A DNA stretch of 42,132 nt from Bacteroidales bacterium UBA3824 (GCA_002393195.1 DGIK01000172.1:1-42132); one strand, 5' to 3'. Counted from the stretch's first letter, positions 7,185 through 15,219 are shown. The notes: generated from the letters alone by a model not told the origin. Numbers and translations: made by a program.

Positions 7185-8636
7185 ATGGGTAGAGAAAAAT
7201 TAATAGGTAGAGAACGTGAAATCGCGGAACTCCAACGTAGTTTTGAGTCGGAGCGGTCGGAGTTTGTAATCGTGTATGGTCGCCGCCGTGTGGGCAAGAC
7301 TTTTCTCGTTGACAATTTCTTCGACAATGTGTACGACTTTTCATACGTGGGCGGTCATCGGATGTCTAAGCCTAAGCAACTCCGTTATTTTGCCAAGGCG
7401 TTAAAAAAATATGCCCGTATGAGCCTCCAACCAAAATTTTCTGATTGGGACGATGCCTTCGAGGCGTTGGAGGAGTATTTGGAATCGTTACCACAGGACA
7501 AACGGAAGGTGATTTTCATCGACGAAATGCCGTGGATAGATACGCCGCAGTCGGAATTTGTGGACGCTCTCGAAATGTTTTGGAATGGATGGGCAGCGCG
7601 TCGCCGCGACATTATGTTTGTGGCGAGTGGGTCTTCTACATCGTGGATGGTGGACAAGTTGGTGGAAAACCAAGGTGGACTGCACGGACGCATCACCAAC
7701 AATATTTATGTCCGTCCGTTTTCGCTGCGGGAGGTGGAGCAATATATGCAGAGCCGTGGCGCACAGTGGGATCGTTATCAACTACTCCAAACATATATGG
7801 TAATCGGCGGAATACCGTTTTATTATAGCCTCTTGAATGTAAAGGAGAGCCTTGTGCAGAATATCGATAGATTGTTTTTCCGCGCAAACGGCGAATTGCG
7901 GAACGAATTTGAGGAACTTTTTAGCGCGTTGTTTGCTAATACCGACAATTACACCAATGTAGTTAGGGCGTTGAACAATGTGCGCCAAGGGATGACGCGG
8001 GACGAAATCGCAAAGGCTACGGACATCGACGCATCAATCCTTACAAAAATTTTGAAAAATCTCGAACGATGCGATTTTGTAATCCGCTATTCACAATTTG
8101 GCAACAAGACCAAGGGCGACATTTATCGGTTGTCCGATTTTTATACGCTGTTTTATTATCGTTTTGTGGGCGGTTTCAATAGTCAGGACGAAGAATGGTG
8201 GAGCCACAATTATGCGTCGCGCTCGGTGGAGGCGTGGCAGGGATTGTCGTTTGAATTGCTGTGCCTTGCTCATTTGAAGCAAATCAAACAGAAGTTGGGC
8301 ATTTCGGGGATTCCTACCTCCGCGTCGTCGTGGCGGTATGTGCCCACAAAACGAAATCTGTCCTCCGACCAAAACCTGAAAGGCACTCAGATAGACCTTT
8401 TGATAGACCGTGGCGACCGTGTGATTAACATCTGCGAAATGAAATTTTCTGTCAACAAATACCGCATCACCGCCGACTACGAGACCACGCTTCGCAACCG
8501 TATGGAAGTATTCAAGGAGCGCACCAAAACCACCAAACCGATTGTCTGCACTTTCGTAACTACGCACGGTGTAATCGATGGTCAGTACAAGAGCATCGTC
8601 AACAGTGAAGTAACGATGGACGACCTATTTTTATAA
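7185..8636 (+). CDS. AAA ATPase with C-terminal PD-(D/E)XK-like (DUF234) domain, copy 1
   Basis: A 483-residue ATP-binding protein. The N-terminal P-loop domain has Walker A GRRRVGKT (32-39), Walker B VIFIDEMPW near 108 and a sensor-like FVASGSSTSW segment. A winged-helix-like region follows (GMTRDEIAKATDIDASILTK). The C-terminal part carries TQIDLLIDR and then INICEMKFS, the D...E-x-K pattern of PD-(D/E)XK nucleases found in DUF234. I chose the ATG at 7185 because the frame upstream runs into the 76-bp repeat and the -7 element. The stop codon's last base is the first base of the right-hand 76-bp repeat, so the gene fills the space between the copies. Related proteins are common, multi-copy and of uncertain role. 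A self-contained mobile or selfish unit is possible but unproven. Confidence 0.87.
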   Translation: MGREKLIGREREIAELQRSFESERSEFVIVYGRRRVGKTFLVDNFFDNVYDFSYVGGHRMSKPKQLRYFAKALKKYARMSLQPKFSDWDDAFEALEEYLESLPQDKRKVIFIDEMPWIDTPQSEFVDALEMFWNGWAARRRDIMFVASGSSTSWMVDKLVENQGGLHGRITNNIYVRPFSLREVEQYMQSRGAQWDRYQLLQTYMVIGGIPFYYSLLNVKESLVQNIDRLFFRANGELRNEFEELFSALFANTDNYTNVVRALNNVRQGMTRDEIAKATDIDASILTKILKNLERCDFVIRYSQFGNKTKGDIYRLSDFYTLFYYRFVGGFNSQDEEWWSHNYASRSVEAWQGLSFELLCLAHLKQIKQKLGISGIPTSASSWRYVPTKRNLSSDQNLKGTQIDLLIDRGDRVINICEMKFSVNKYRITADYETTLRNRMEVFKERTKTTKPIVCTFVTTHGVIDGQYKSIVNSEVTMDDLFL

Positions 8637-8711
8637 AATATGTGGGCTTTTGTTCAAAAATGTGCCTTTTTTAGTGAGATTTTTGAGCAAAAGCCCACAA
8701 CTTTTGATTTT
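8636..8711. repeat. 76-bp direct repeat, right copy, containing a hairpin
   Basis: One mismatch to 7076-7151. The hairpin arms are 8642-8661 and 8679-8698, 20 bp with a single T/C difference and a loop at 8662-8678. It begins on the last base of the ATPase stop codon and could also act as that gene's terminator. Confidence 0.9.
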
Positions 8712-8734
8712 GTATGCAAAAAATTATATAATAA

Positions 8735-8767
8735 TTTGGAGCATATATTTATTTCTTTTTACCTTTG
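8735..8767 (+). promoter_or_regulatory. Promoter of the antitoxin-like gene
   Basis: TTTG (8735-8738), a 21-base spacer and TACCTTTG (8760-8767) match the Bacteroidota consensus; the ATG at 8797 follows after 29 bases. Confidence 0.6.
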
Positions 8768-8796
8768 CCCAAAACAAACGCTTAAAAGTAATTGCT

Positions 8797-9000
8797 ATGA
8801 AAATTCCAGCAAATAAAGCGCACTCCATAAAGCCATATTGGGATGTAGAGGAAGATGCAGACGAGATGCAGCCTACGCTCAAACCATATACGATGGATGA
8901 AATCAACGCGATGATAGATCAGGCGGAACGCGAAATGGCGGCAGGTCTTGGTCAGGACAGCGAAGAGATGTTTCGTGAACTTGAGGCTATGTGGGTTTAA
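8797..9000 (+). CDS. Small antitoxin-like protein, no adjacent toxin
   Basis: A 67-residue acidic protein. The second half, PYTMDEINAMIDQAEREMAA followed by EEMFRELE, resembles the amphipathic helical region of small type II antitoxins (pattern YT-x-DE-I-x-A-x-ID-x-AE ... EE-x-F-x-E). This is a resemblance by eye, not a domain assignment. I start it at 8797 because a promoter ends 29 bases upstream; an in-frame extension to 8650 would run through the 76-bp repeat. No toxin gene follows: the stop codon (8998-9000) directly abuts the stop codon of the convergent gene at 9001. It could be an orphan antitoxin left in the island or a regulator of unknown type. Confidence 0.6.
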   Translation: MKIPANKAHSIKPYWDVEEDADEMQPTLKPYTMDEINAMIDQAEREMAAGLGQDSEEMFRELEAMWV

Positions 9001-10242
9001 CTATATGAGCTCGTATGATTCACCATCATGTAATTTAAGAACATTCCATTTGTTTCCGAAAAGTGCAGCAAAAGTATTTGGATTATCTGTATGAAGAGGT
9101 ATTATAGTATTGGGTTGAAGTATTTCAAAAATTTGTTCCAAATTCTCCATATCAATGTGTCCGCTGGTGTGTAGGTACACGTATTTATCACCCAATGAAT
9201 TAGCGAGATTTCCATTGTAAGCTGCATTACGCTTGTCCATGTATCCTTTCCACATCGACAAATATTTAACCTTTTCTCCTGGCAATTTTTTTAATAGGCG
9301 GTCAAAGCGACTGTTGGCGCGGGCTATCAACACATAACCTTTTTGCGACAATTTTGCCTTGAAGCTGTCGCTGACCATAAATTCCGCACCGTCGCGTCGC
9401 AGGGGTATAGGCGGATAATCTTTATCATATTGGTAAAGTTTCGATTTACCCCATAGAGAATCGGACTCCACAATGATATCCATTATTTTTTTCTGGTATG
9501 CGTCAACAAAGAATGGTATTCCAGCTGTCAATGCCGCATGATAAAAGGAAAACAAACGGTCGATGTTGGTAGATGACATGTATACTATGTGTCCGGATTT
9601 CTTTTTGAGGTGTTGCTCAAATTCTTGTTGCAGGTCTCTTTCGCTGACGGATGCCGCGTCAGGACGAGAAATATTGGTTCCTTCGCAAACCAAATAGTCA
9701 ACTTTGCCAACATATTTGGACAATACCTCATCCATTTTTCCACTTCTAAAACCGTGAGTGCGGAAATCTCCTGTATGGAAAACCGTCACGTTATTTATTT
9801 CTATTTTGAAAGCGTATGCGTCAAAGGCGGAATGATCCACTGTTATGGGTGTTATTCGAAACGAGCCAAATGAGAATGTAATTCCTGGTTTAAAGCTGTA
9901 TGCACTTTTCAGCCGCTCTATCATACCATTCTGTTCTTCATCTATATATGAGAGGGTTTCGGATAAGATACGCTGGATTTCTTTCGCAAGTTCACCTATA
10001 AATATAGGCAATTCTTGCGACAATTCTTTGATGCATCCGATATGGTCGCCATGATAGTGTGTGATGAGCAATGCACTTTTCGACAAGTCTCCCGTTGTCA
10101 GTCCTTCAATATTTGACAACGTAGATTGCTTGCAGCCTGGCAGTTGCTCCCCGTAATCCACAAACAGCCGATAGCCATTGTGTTCATATTCTGTCACACA
10201 ACCGCCTATTTGGTCTGTTCCTCTATGTATGGTTATCTTCAT
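9001..10242 (-). CDS. Beta-CASP/RNase J-like metallo-beta-lactamase-fold protein
   Basis: A 413-residue cytoplasmic protein with metal-binding motif HYHGDH (62-67; ligands His62, His64, Asp66, His67), His137 in VDHSAF, HTGD (156-159; Asp159) and a late HTSGH (358-362) plus IPLHTDNP (His384). The order, with an inserted domain in residues 190-350, is that of beta-CASP nucleases such as RNase J. That suggests a Zn-dependent RNase or DNase, but the protein is shorter than RNase J (about 550 residues) and lacks its C-terminal domain. Its start overlaps the upstream PD-(D/E)XK-like gene by four bases (10239-10242), so the two are translationally coupled. It lies inside the accessory island. Substrate unknown; a defence role is inference. 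Confidence 0.8.
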   Translation of the reverse strand: MKITIHRGTDQIGGCVTEYEHNGYRLFVDYGEQLPGCKQSTLSNIEGLTTGDLSKSALLITHYHGDHIGCIKELSQELPIFIGELAKEIQRILSETLSYIDEEQNGMIERLKSAYSFKPGITFSFGSFRITPITVDHSAFDAYAFKIEINNVTVFHTGDFRTHGFRSGKMDEVLSKYVGKVDYLVCEGTNISRPDAASVSERDLQQEFEQHLKKKSGHIVYMSSTNIDRLFSFYHAALTAGIPFFVDAYQKKIMDIIVESDSLWGKSKLYQYDKDYPPIPLRRDGAEFMVSDSFKAKLSQKGYVLIARANSRFDRLLKKLPGEKVKYLSMWKGYMDKRNAAYNGNLANSLGDKYVYLHTSGHIDMENLEQIFEILQPNTIIPLHTDNPNTFAALFGNKWNVLKLHDGESYELI

Positions 10243-11168
10243 AATAGTTTGATTAACGTGCCATTGGCATCGCAGGTGTAAAGAGGAATATCTTTTCCTA
10301 CGGCATCTCTTGCTATGCCAAATCTTCTTTGAACTTCAGTAGAAACATTGCCACCTACAACAACTGCGGGGTAAATCTTTCCTGATAATGCGGAAGGAAT
10401 TACCCATTTAGGGCAGAGGATTCCCATTTTTACTTTTTGAGAAATCATGGAAATGACATTCTTGCTGAAATGTTCGGGATACCGTCTTGCATATTCTTTC
10501 GTCAAATCATCGTATTTGCTGGCTTGAAGAGGACTAAGATATACCTTTTTGTAATCGTCGTGACGCTTGACTTCGAGCAAAAGAATGTCTCCTTGTTTCG
10601 TAAGTCCAACGAGGTCACATTCTGTTCCTGGTTGTTTGATATCCTTGAAAAACGGATATTTTCCCGCGAGGAATGAGATGATTTTGTCGTAGTTGTTTTG
10701 TATGGGGGTGGTGATTTCTTCTTTTTTCTTGTCTGAGAGATACCCCAACACGAATTCCTTGTCAATGATTATGAAATCGTCGTCAGGACGGCAATGCAAG
10801 GAATATCGCCTTGAAATGAGGTTTTGGTAAAACCCTTCTTTCTTTTTCCCTTTGTCGTCCATGTAGTATCGGTTGAGGGTATGGTCGTCGTGTATCTTGA
10901 GCAACAGAGTTTCTAATCCTCGCAAGTCGGGGGCTTTGTAGAACTCTGGACATAGATTCATGTATTTGCTATCGGCAAAAATTTTGCCTTTTGGGTTGAT
11001 GGTCATAATTCGACCCGTTCCGCGATATACGGAAAACCATGAGTTGCCTGTCTGAAAGTCCAATTCAGGATTGCTTTTGACAGCATCAATCAACCACTGA
11101 TAATCTTGCAACACAAGGTCTTCAAGTGGTTGGATCATTGTTCTGTCGTAGTACATGTCAGGTGCCAT
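10239..11168 (-). CDS. Putative PD-(D/E)XK nuclease-like protein
   Basis: A 309-residue soluble protein that I cannot assign to a named family. Residues 183-201 read ECDLVGLTKQGDILLLEVK, giving Asp185, then Glu199-Val-Lys201 on a hydrophobic strand, and Gln215 in SPLQASKY: the D...E-x-K...Q layout of PD-(D/E)XK nucleases. The N-terminal part (about 40-70; WFSVYRGTGRIMTINPKGKIF) is strand-rich and may be a recognition domain. It is the first gene of a two-gene operon with the beta-CASP protein (four-base overlap) and has its own promoter at 11207-11237. Two predicted nucleases of different folds in one coupled operon within an island is an arrangement seen in defence loci. Function is not proven. 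Confidence 0.6.
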   Translation of the reverse strand: MAPDMYYDRTMIQPLEDLVLQDYQWLIDAVKSNPELDFQTGNSWFSVYRGTGRIMTINPKGKIFADSKYMNLCPEFYKAPDLRGLETLLLKIHDDHTLNRYYMDDKGKKKEGFYQNLISRRYSLHCRPDDDFIIIDKEFVLGYLSDKKKEEITTPIQNNYDKIISFLAGKYPFFKDIKQPGTECDLVGLTKQGDILLLEVKRHDDYKKVYLSPLQASKYDDLTKEYARRYPEHFSKNVISMISQKVKMGILCPKWVIPSALSGKIYPAVVVGGNVSTEVQRRFGIARDAVGKDIPLYTCDANGTLIKLL

Positions 11169-11206
11169 ATTTTTGTCATGTTAGGATAGAGTTTTCTTTC
11201 TTTTGT

Positions 11207-11237
11207 CAAATGTACTTAGAACTTTTGACAATTCAAA
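11207..11237 (-). promoter_or_regulatory. Promoter of the nuclease/MBL operon
   Basis: On the minus strand TTTG (11234-11237), a 19-base spacer and TACATTTG (11207-11214) match the consensus, 38 bases upstream of the start at 11168. The operon therefore carries its own promoter inside the island. Confidence 0.65.
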
Positions 11238-11259
11238 ATGTTTTTTGTTTTTTTTACGA

Positions 11260-11285
11260 TTACAAACTCTTTCCCAAAACGCCAA
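11260..11285. repeat. 26-bp direct repeat, right boundary of the accessory island
   Basis: Identical to 7042-7067. It lies three bases past the stop codon of the second rhomboid gene (11289-11291), so the island is inserted immediately downstream of that gene. Confidence 0.85.
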
Positions 11286-11288
11286 CTT

Positions 11289-12092
11289 TTACTCATATCT
11301 TTGTCTATTCCCTCTACTCCATACCATCAACAGCACGAATCCCACCAACATTCCGCCCAAATGTGCGAAGTGTGCGATGTTGTCGCCGGAGAAGTCCTTG
11401 ATGCCGAAGAAGAGTTCTGCAATGCCGTATAGTATCACGAAATATTTTGCGGGGATGCCTATCGGAATGAAGATTATTTGGAGTTTCAGGTTAGGGAACA
11501 TCAATCCAAATGCCAACAACAATCCAAACACCGCGCCCGACGCGCCAACTACCGGCGTGTTGAAAAGCATTGCTTTCGCCTGCGGGATTTGTTGTTCAAA
11601 GGCTTCTATGATTTGTTCGTCGGTGTAGAATCCTGTGCGCCAACGGTCTGCGAGTTCCATAATGGCGGCATCCTTGAATACAGGCGTAGATGTGCCGAGC
11701 GCAACGAGCGAATCGGGCGTCGGATTTGCGAAGAAAGCGTCAACGGCGTCCAAAAACGGCATCAGTTGCAGGTGAGTAACGATTATATGAATAACGCCCG
11801 CGCCTACGCCCGTTACCAAATAATAAAACACAAACCGCTTTGTCCCCCATACGCTCTCTATCATGCTGCCAAACTGCACGAGCGCAAACATATTGAAGAA
11901 TAAGTGCATAAAGCCCGCGTGGACAAACATGTAGGTTATGAACTGCAACGGCTTGAAATATTCGGACTTGATGTAATAGAGGCCGAGGTTTTTGTCGATA
12001 TCAAAACCTGTACGCTCCGCCAAAAATCCTAATACGAATACCGCTATGTTGGCAAGGAGCAACGCTTTGGCTCCATTGGTAAGTTGTGGCAT
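11289..12092 (-). CDS. Rhomboid family intramembrane serine protease (second copy)
   Basis: A 267-residue membrane protease. The catalytic Ser185 lies in GASGAVFG (183-190) and His244 in HFAHLGG (241-247). The FITYMFVHAGFMHLFFNMFA segment (51-70) carries the conserved His and Asn. Compared with the copy at 6067-6966 it has a mainly hydrophilic insertion of about 65 residues (about 112-178) just before the Ser-bearing helix, and only a short C-terminal tail. It lies 36 bases after mutL on the same strand and is probably co-transcribed with it. The stop is followed after three bases by the 26-bp island repeat. Confidence 0.92.
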   Translation of the reverse strand: MPQLTNGAKALLLANIAVFVLGFLAERTGFDIDKNLGLYYIKSEYFKPLQFITYMFVHAGFMHLFFNMFALVQFGSMIESVWGTKRFVFYYLVTGVGAGVIHIIVTHLQLMPFLDAVDAFFANPTPDSLVALGTSTPVFKDAAIMELADRWRTGFYTDEQIIEAFEQQIPQAKAMLFNTPVVGASGAVFGLLLAFGLMFPNLKLQIIFIPIGIPAKYFVILYGIAELFFGIKDFSGDNIAHFAHLGGMLVGFVLLMVWSRGNRQRYE

Positions 12093-12128
12093 TTGATTGT
12101 GTGTTTTACAAATTGTTACAAAAAATAA

Positions 12129-13979
12129 TCAATTGAACATCTTTTCCAAATCTTCGGGACGGAGGATGATGGTGGTTTTGCGTCCGTCGGGCGAAAATTC
12201 GGGTTGTTGCGTGGCGAGAAGGTCGTCCTTCAATGTCTGCATCTCTTCGTTGGAGAGCGACCTGCCGCCCATCACCGCCTCGCTCCGTGCCGCCGACCTT
12301 GCGAGGATGTCTTTCATCGATGACGAGATATTGCCGTGTTCGTCGCGGTAACTATCTATCACCTTGATTAATACGTCGATAGCCTTGTTTTGCTCCAAAT
12401 ACGGCGGTATGCCGCGCAGCGTTGCCGTGGCGGTGGGCGAGGGGAAGTCAATGTCGAATCCTACGCTCATAAGTTCGTCACGGATGTCGTATGCCATTGC
12501 GAGCGACGTGGCGTCGAGGTCGAGGGGTTGAGGATACAATAATTGCTGCGTGGCGTCCGCATTGGATGCTATCTGACGCAGATATTTTTCATAGAGGATG
12601 CGCAGGTGTGCGCGGTATTGGTCTATGAGCATCAGACCGTTGTCGTGGAGAGAGGCGATGTATTTGCTGCCAATCTGCATCAACGGACTTTGCACCGGGG
12701 TAGGGGAGGGGCTGTCGTCGTTGATGTTGGAATACAACAACTGCCAATTGTCTGCCCGTTTGCGTCCCGTGTTGATTGCCGAATCATATTGCGTGGTGCG
12801 ACGTGCGCCGCCGTGTCCATAATTGCCATTGACGCCCAACGACTCAAAACTCTGCGGCTTTTCCGTGGAAATGAACGGATTGTAGTTGGGGTCGTAATCT
12901 ATTTGCGGCTCGTCGGGTATCGGCTCGTCGGAGCGAAAATAAGGAATGTTGGCGGCCTCCTGGTTGTCGAAGTCGATGGAGGGCGTTACGTCGCTCTTGC
13001 TGAGAGTCTCCTTGATGCCCGCCTGCAATAGACGGAAAATGTCGGAGGCGTTCTCAAAGTTGATTTCTGTTTTGGCTGGGTGTACGTTGACATCTATCGT
13101 GTGCGGATCGACCTCCATATACAAAAAGTACGGCGGTATGCAGTCGGGCAATGTAAGTTTGTCGTAAGCCAAAGCCACCGCCTTATGAAAATACGAATTT
13201 TTCATGTAACGGTTGTTGACGAAGAAAAACTGTTTGTCGTTGCGGCGTTTGGACGACGACGGCTTGCCGGTGAATCCGGTGATTTTCACGATGGACGTGT
13301 CTATCTCCACCGGAATTAGTTCAGAATTGAGGCTCTTGCCAAATACGCCGATGATGCGTTGTTTTAGGCTGCCTTTCGGGAGGATGTAGATGGCGTTTTC
13401 GTTATGATAAAGCGAAAACTCTATCATCGGGTGCGTCAATACAATCCTCTGAAACTCAGTGATTATATGTTGGAGTTCTGTGCTGTTGGATTTGAGGAAT
13501 TTGCGACGCGCCGGCACGTTGAAGAATAGCGACTTTATCGCAAAATTTGTCCCTTGCGGGGTGTTGACGGGAGTTTGGCTGATGAATTTTGAGCCGTTGA
13601 TGATTACATCTGTGCCAATGGCGTCGTCGGCGCGGCGGGTTTTCAATTCCACTTCTGCAACGGCTGCAATGGACGCCAACGCCTCGCCCCGAAAGCCTTT
13701 TGTATATATGCAAAACAAGTCTTCCGCCTTGGTGAGTTTGCTCGTGGCGTGCCGCTCAAAACTCATCCTCGCGTCCGTTACGCTCATGCCGCAGCCGTTG
13801 TCGATTACTTGTATCAACGTGCGCCCCGCGTCCTTGATGTTGACGGTGATTTTGGAAGCACCGGCATCCACGGAGTTTTCCACCAACTCTTTTAGCACCG
13901 AGGCGGGGCGTTGAATGACCTCGCCGGCTGCAATTTGGTTGGCAAGCGAATCGGGCATTAGTTTGATGACGTCGGACAT
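12129..13979 (-). CDS. mutL: DNA mismatch repair protein MutL
   Basis: A 616-residue protein. The N-terminal GHKL ATPase shows ELVENSVDAGA (31-41), DNGCGM (60-65) and GFRGEAL (95-101), with the MutL-specific start SDVIKLMPDSLANQIAAGEVI. A transducer domain runs to about 330, then a variable linker, then a C-terminal dimerisation domain. The C-terminal motif IDQYRAHLRILYE (around residue 447) corresponds to DQHA(x)2E(x)4E of nicking MutLs but lacks the His and the first Glu, so the metal-dependent nicking activity is doubtful. I use the ATG at 13979 because it starts the conserved N-terminus; the frame extends 30 codons upstream without similarity. MutL couples MutS mismatch recognition to strand removal. 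Confidence 0.96.
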   Translation of the reverse strand: MSDVIKLMPDSLANQIAAGEVIQRPASVLKELVENSVDAGASKITVNIKDAGRTLIQVIDNGCGMSVTDARMSFERHATSKLTKAEDLFCIYTKGFRGEALASIAAVAEVELKTRRADDAIGTDVIINGSKFISQTPVNTPQGTNFAIKSLFFNVPARRKFLKSNSTELQHIITEFQRIVLTHPMIEFSLYHNENAIYILPKGSLKQRIIGVFGKSLNSELIPVEIDTSIVKITGFTGKPSSSKRRNDKQFFFVNNRYMKNSYFHKAVALAYDKLTLPDCIPPYFLYMEVDPHTIDVNVHPAKTEINFENASDIFRLLQAGIKETLSKSDVTPSIDFDNQEAANIPYFRSDEPIPDEPQIDYDPNYNPFISTEKPQSFESLGVNGNYGHGGARRTTQYDSAINTGRKRADNWQLLYSNINDDSPSPTPVQSPLMQIGSKYIASLHDNGLMLIDQYRAHLRILYEKYLRQIASNADATQQLLYPQPLDLDATSLAMAYDIRDELMSVGFDIDFPSPTATATLRGIPPYLEQNKAIDVLIKVIDSYRDEHGNISSSMKDILARSAARSEAVMGGRSLSNEEMQTLKDDLLATQQPEFSPDGRKTTIILRPEDLEKMFN

Positions 13980-13992
13980 TGGGCTTTTAGTT

Positions 13993-14331
13993 TTAGAATC
14001 CGAGTAGGCTTGCGAGATAATCTGATATTGGGCCGCTGTGCTTGATGCAGATGTAAATGAGTATCGCAACGGCTACATTCCTAAACGTGAGAAGGCCTTT
14101 TGCGCCTGCGCCAATCCTGCCTGTCTCCTCGTGCTTGCGGTCGAGGCGGCGGGTGAATGTGCCTTTCTTGATATAACGGGTGCGCTCGCCGTTGTCGTCG
14201 GCTTGCTCTCCATACATCTCGGCGCGGATTTCGGCGCGGCGTTGCTCGATGCGGTCTTTCACCTCGTCGTAAAACAACGGCAAGTATTCAAACTCGTGTA
14301 TCTCTGTTTTCGGAAAAAATCTTATTCCCAT
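13993..14331 (-). CDS. Small membrane-anchored protein upstream of mutL
   Basis: A 112-residue protein with a charged N-terminal region (FYDEVKDRIEQRRAEIRAEM, helical and probably coiled-coil) and one hydrophobic segment near the C-terminus (about 80-97; RNVAVAILIYICIKH). No enzyme motif is visible. It ends 13 bases before mutL on the same strand, so it likely opens the mutL-rhomboid transcript. Similar small proteins next to mutL occur in Bacteroidales as far as I recall, but no function is known to me. Confidence 0.75.
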   Translation of the reverse strand: MGIRFFPKTEIHEFEYLPLFYDEVKDRIEQRRAEIRAEMYGEQADDNGERTRYIKKGTFTRRLDRKHEETGRIGAGAKGLLTFRNVAVAILIYICIKHSGPISDYLASLLGF

Positions 14332-14362
14332 TTGCTGTGTATTTATTTTTTTATTATCTTCG

Positions 14363-14370
14363 CAAAGGTA
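14363..14370 (-). promoter_or_regulatory. -7 element of the mutL transcript
   Basis: TACCTTTG on the minus strand, 31 bases upstream of the start at 14331. No -33 TTTG at suitable spacing was seen. Confidence 0.4.
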
Positions 14371-14400
14371 AAAATAATTATCGAATCCACGTAAAAAATA

Positions 14401-15192
14401 ATGTTAAGTTTTGATAATAATCCGGGATTGTTGCAGTTTAATATACTACAACGGCATCCGGAAGTTTTGCATTTTGTAACTACAAGGCAGCGTCCCGACG
14501 GCACGGGCAATGATTTCAACATTGGATACAGCGGCGGCTCTCACGATGATTGCGTCAATAATAGGCTCGCACTCTGCAAGGCTGTCGGCTTGGGTCCTGA
14601 ATGGTTTGTATTTCAGAATCAGGTACATGGCTGCAATGTCCATGTCGTCAGGAAGGGCGACGGAGCATCGGGTTTTTATGACAAGGAATCTGCCGTCAGG
14701 GACAATGATGTGCTTGTTACTGACGAGCCAAACGTTTGTCTCATAACGCGTTCCGCCGATTGTATTCCGGTGTTGTTGTATTCGCCCGATACCAAATCCT
14801 GCGCGGCGGTACATTCGGGCAGGGAGGGCACTTACCTTGGCGCGGCTGTTGAGGGTGCAAAGGCGTTGAAGGTCAATTTTGGTGCTGATTATGCCAAAAT
14901 GATAGCCTGCATTGGTCCTGGCATCTGCAAGGATTGTTATGAGGTGGATAGCAATTGCGCCGCCAAGTTTATGGATGGCAACCGTTTCCCGTCCGATACT
15001 TATACCGTCAAGGGCAAAAAAGTATATCTCGACCTGAAACGGATGATATTTTATGATTTGTTAACACTGGGAATTGTTGCAAACAACATCGAAATTAGTG
15101 ATATTTGCACCAAATGTGCCAACGACAGATTTTTCTCGGCTCGTGCGGGCGACAAGCAACGTTTTTGCGCCGGGATTTGTGTATTTGGTTAA
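14401..15192 (+). CDS. pgeF: Peptidoglycan editing factor PgeF (laccase-domain, YfiH family)
   Basis: A 263-residue protein of the YfiH/DUF152 family. The metal-site trio is visible: His76 in QVHGCNV, Cys121 in SADCIPVLLYSP and His138 in AAVHSGREGT. The C-terminal signature CIGPGICKDCYEV and later CTKCANDRFFSARAG are also present. Family members were first described as laccases and later shown to remove wrongly incorporated amino acids from UDP-MurNAc-dipeptide, guarding peptidoglycan composition (family knowledge). Length and motifs are normal. A second small gene follows after 27 bases on the same strand. It is divergent from the mutL block. Confidence 0.93.
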   Translation: MLSFDNNPGLLQFNILQRHPEVLHFVTTRQRPDGTGNDFNIGYSGGSHDDCVNNRLALCKAVGLGPEWFVFQNQVHGCNVHVVRKGDGASGFYDKESAVRDNDVLVTDEPNVCLITRSADCIPVLLYSPDTKSCAAVHSGREGTYLGAAVEGAKALKVNFGADYAKMIACIGPGICKDCYEVDSNCAAKFMDGNRFPSDTYTVKGKKVYLDLKRMIFYDLLTLGIVANNIEISDICTKCANDRFFSARAGDKQRFCAGICVFG

Positions 15193-15219
15193 TGATTAAT
15201 GATAAAAAAATAATACGAA

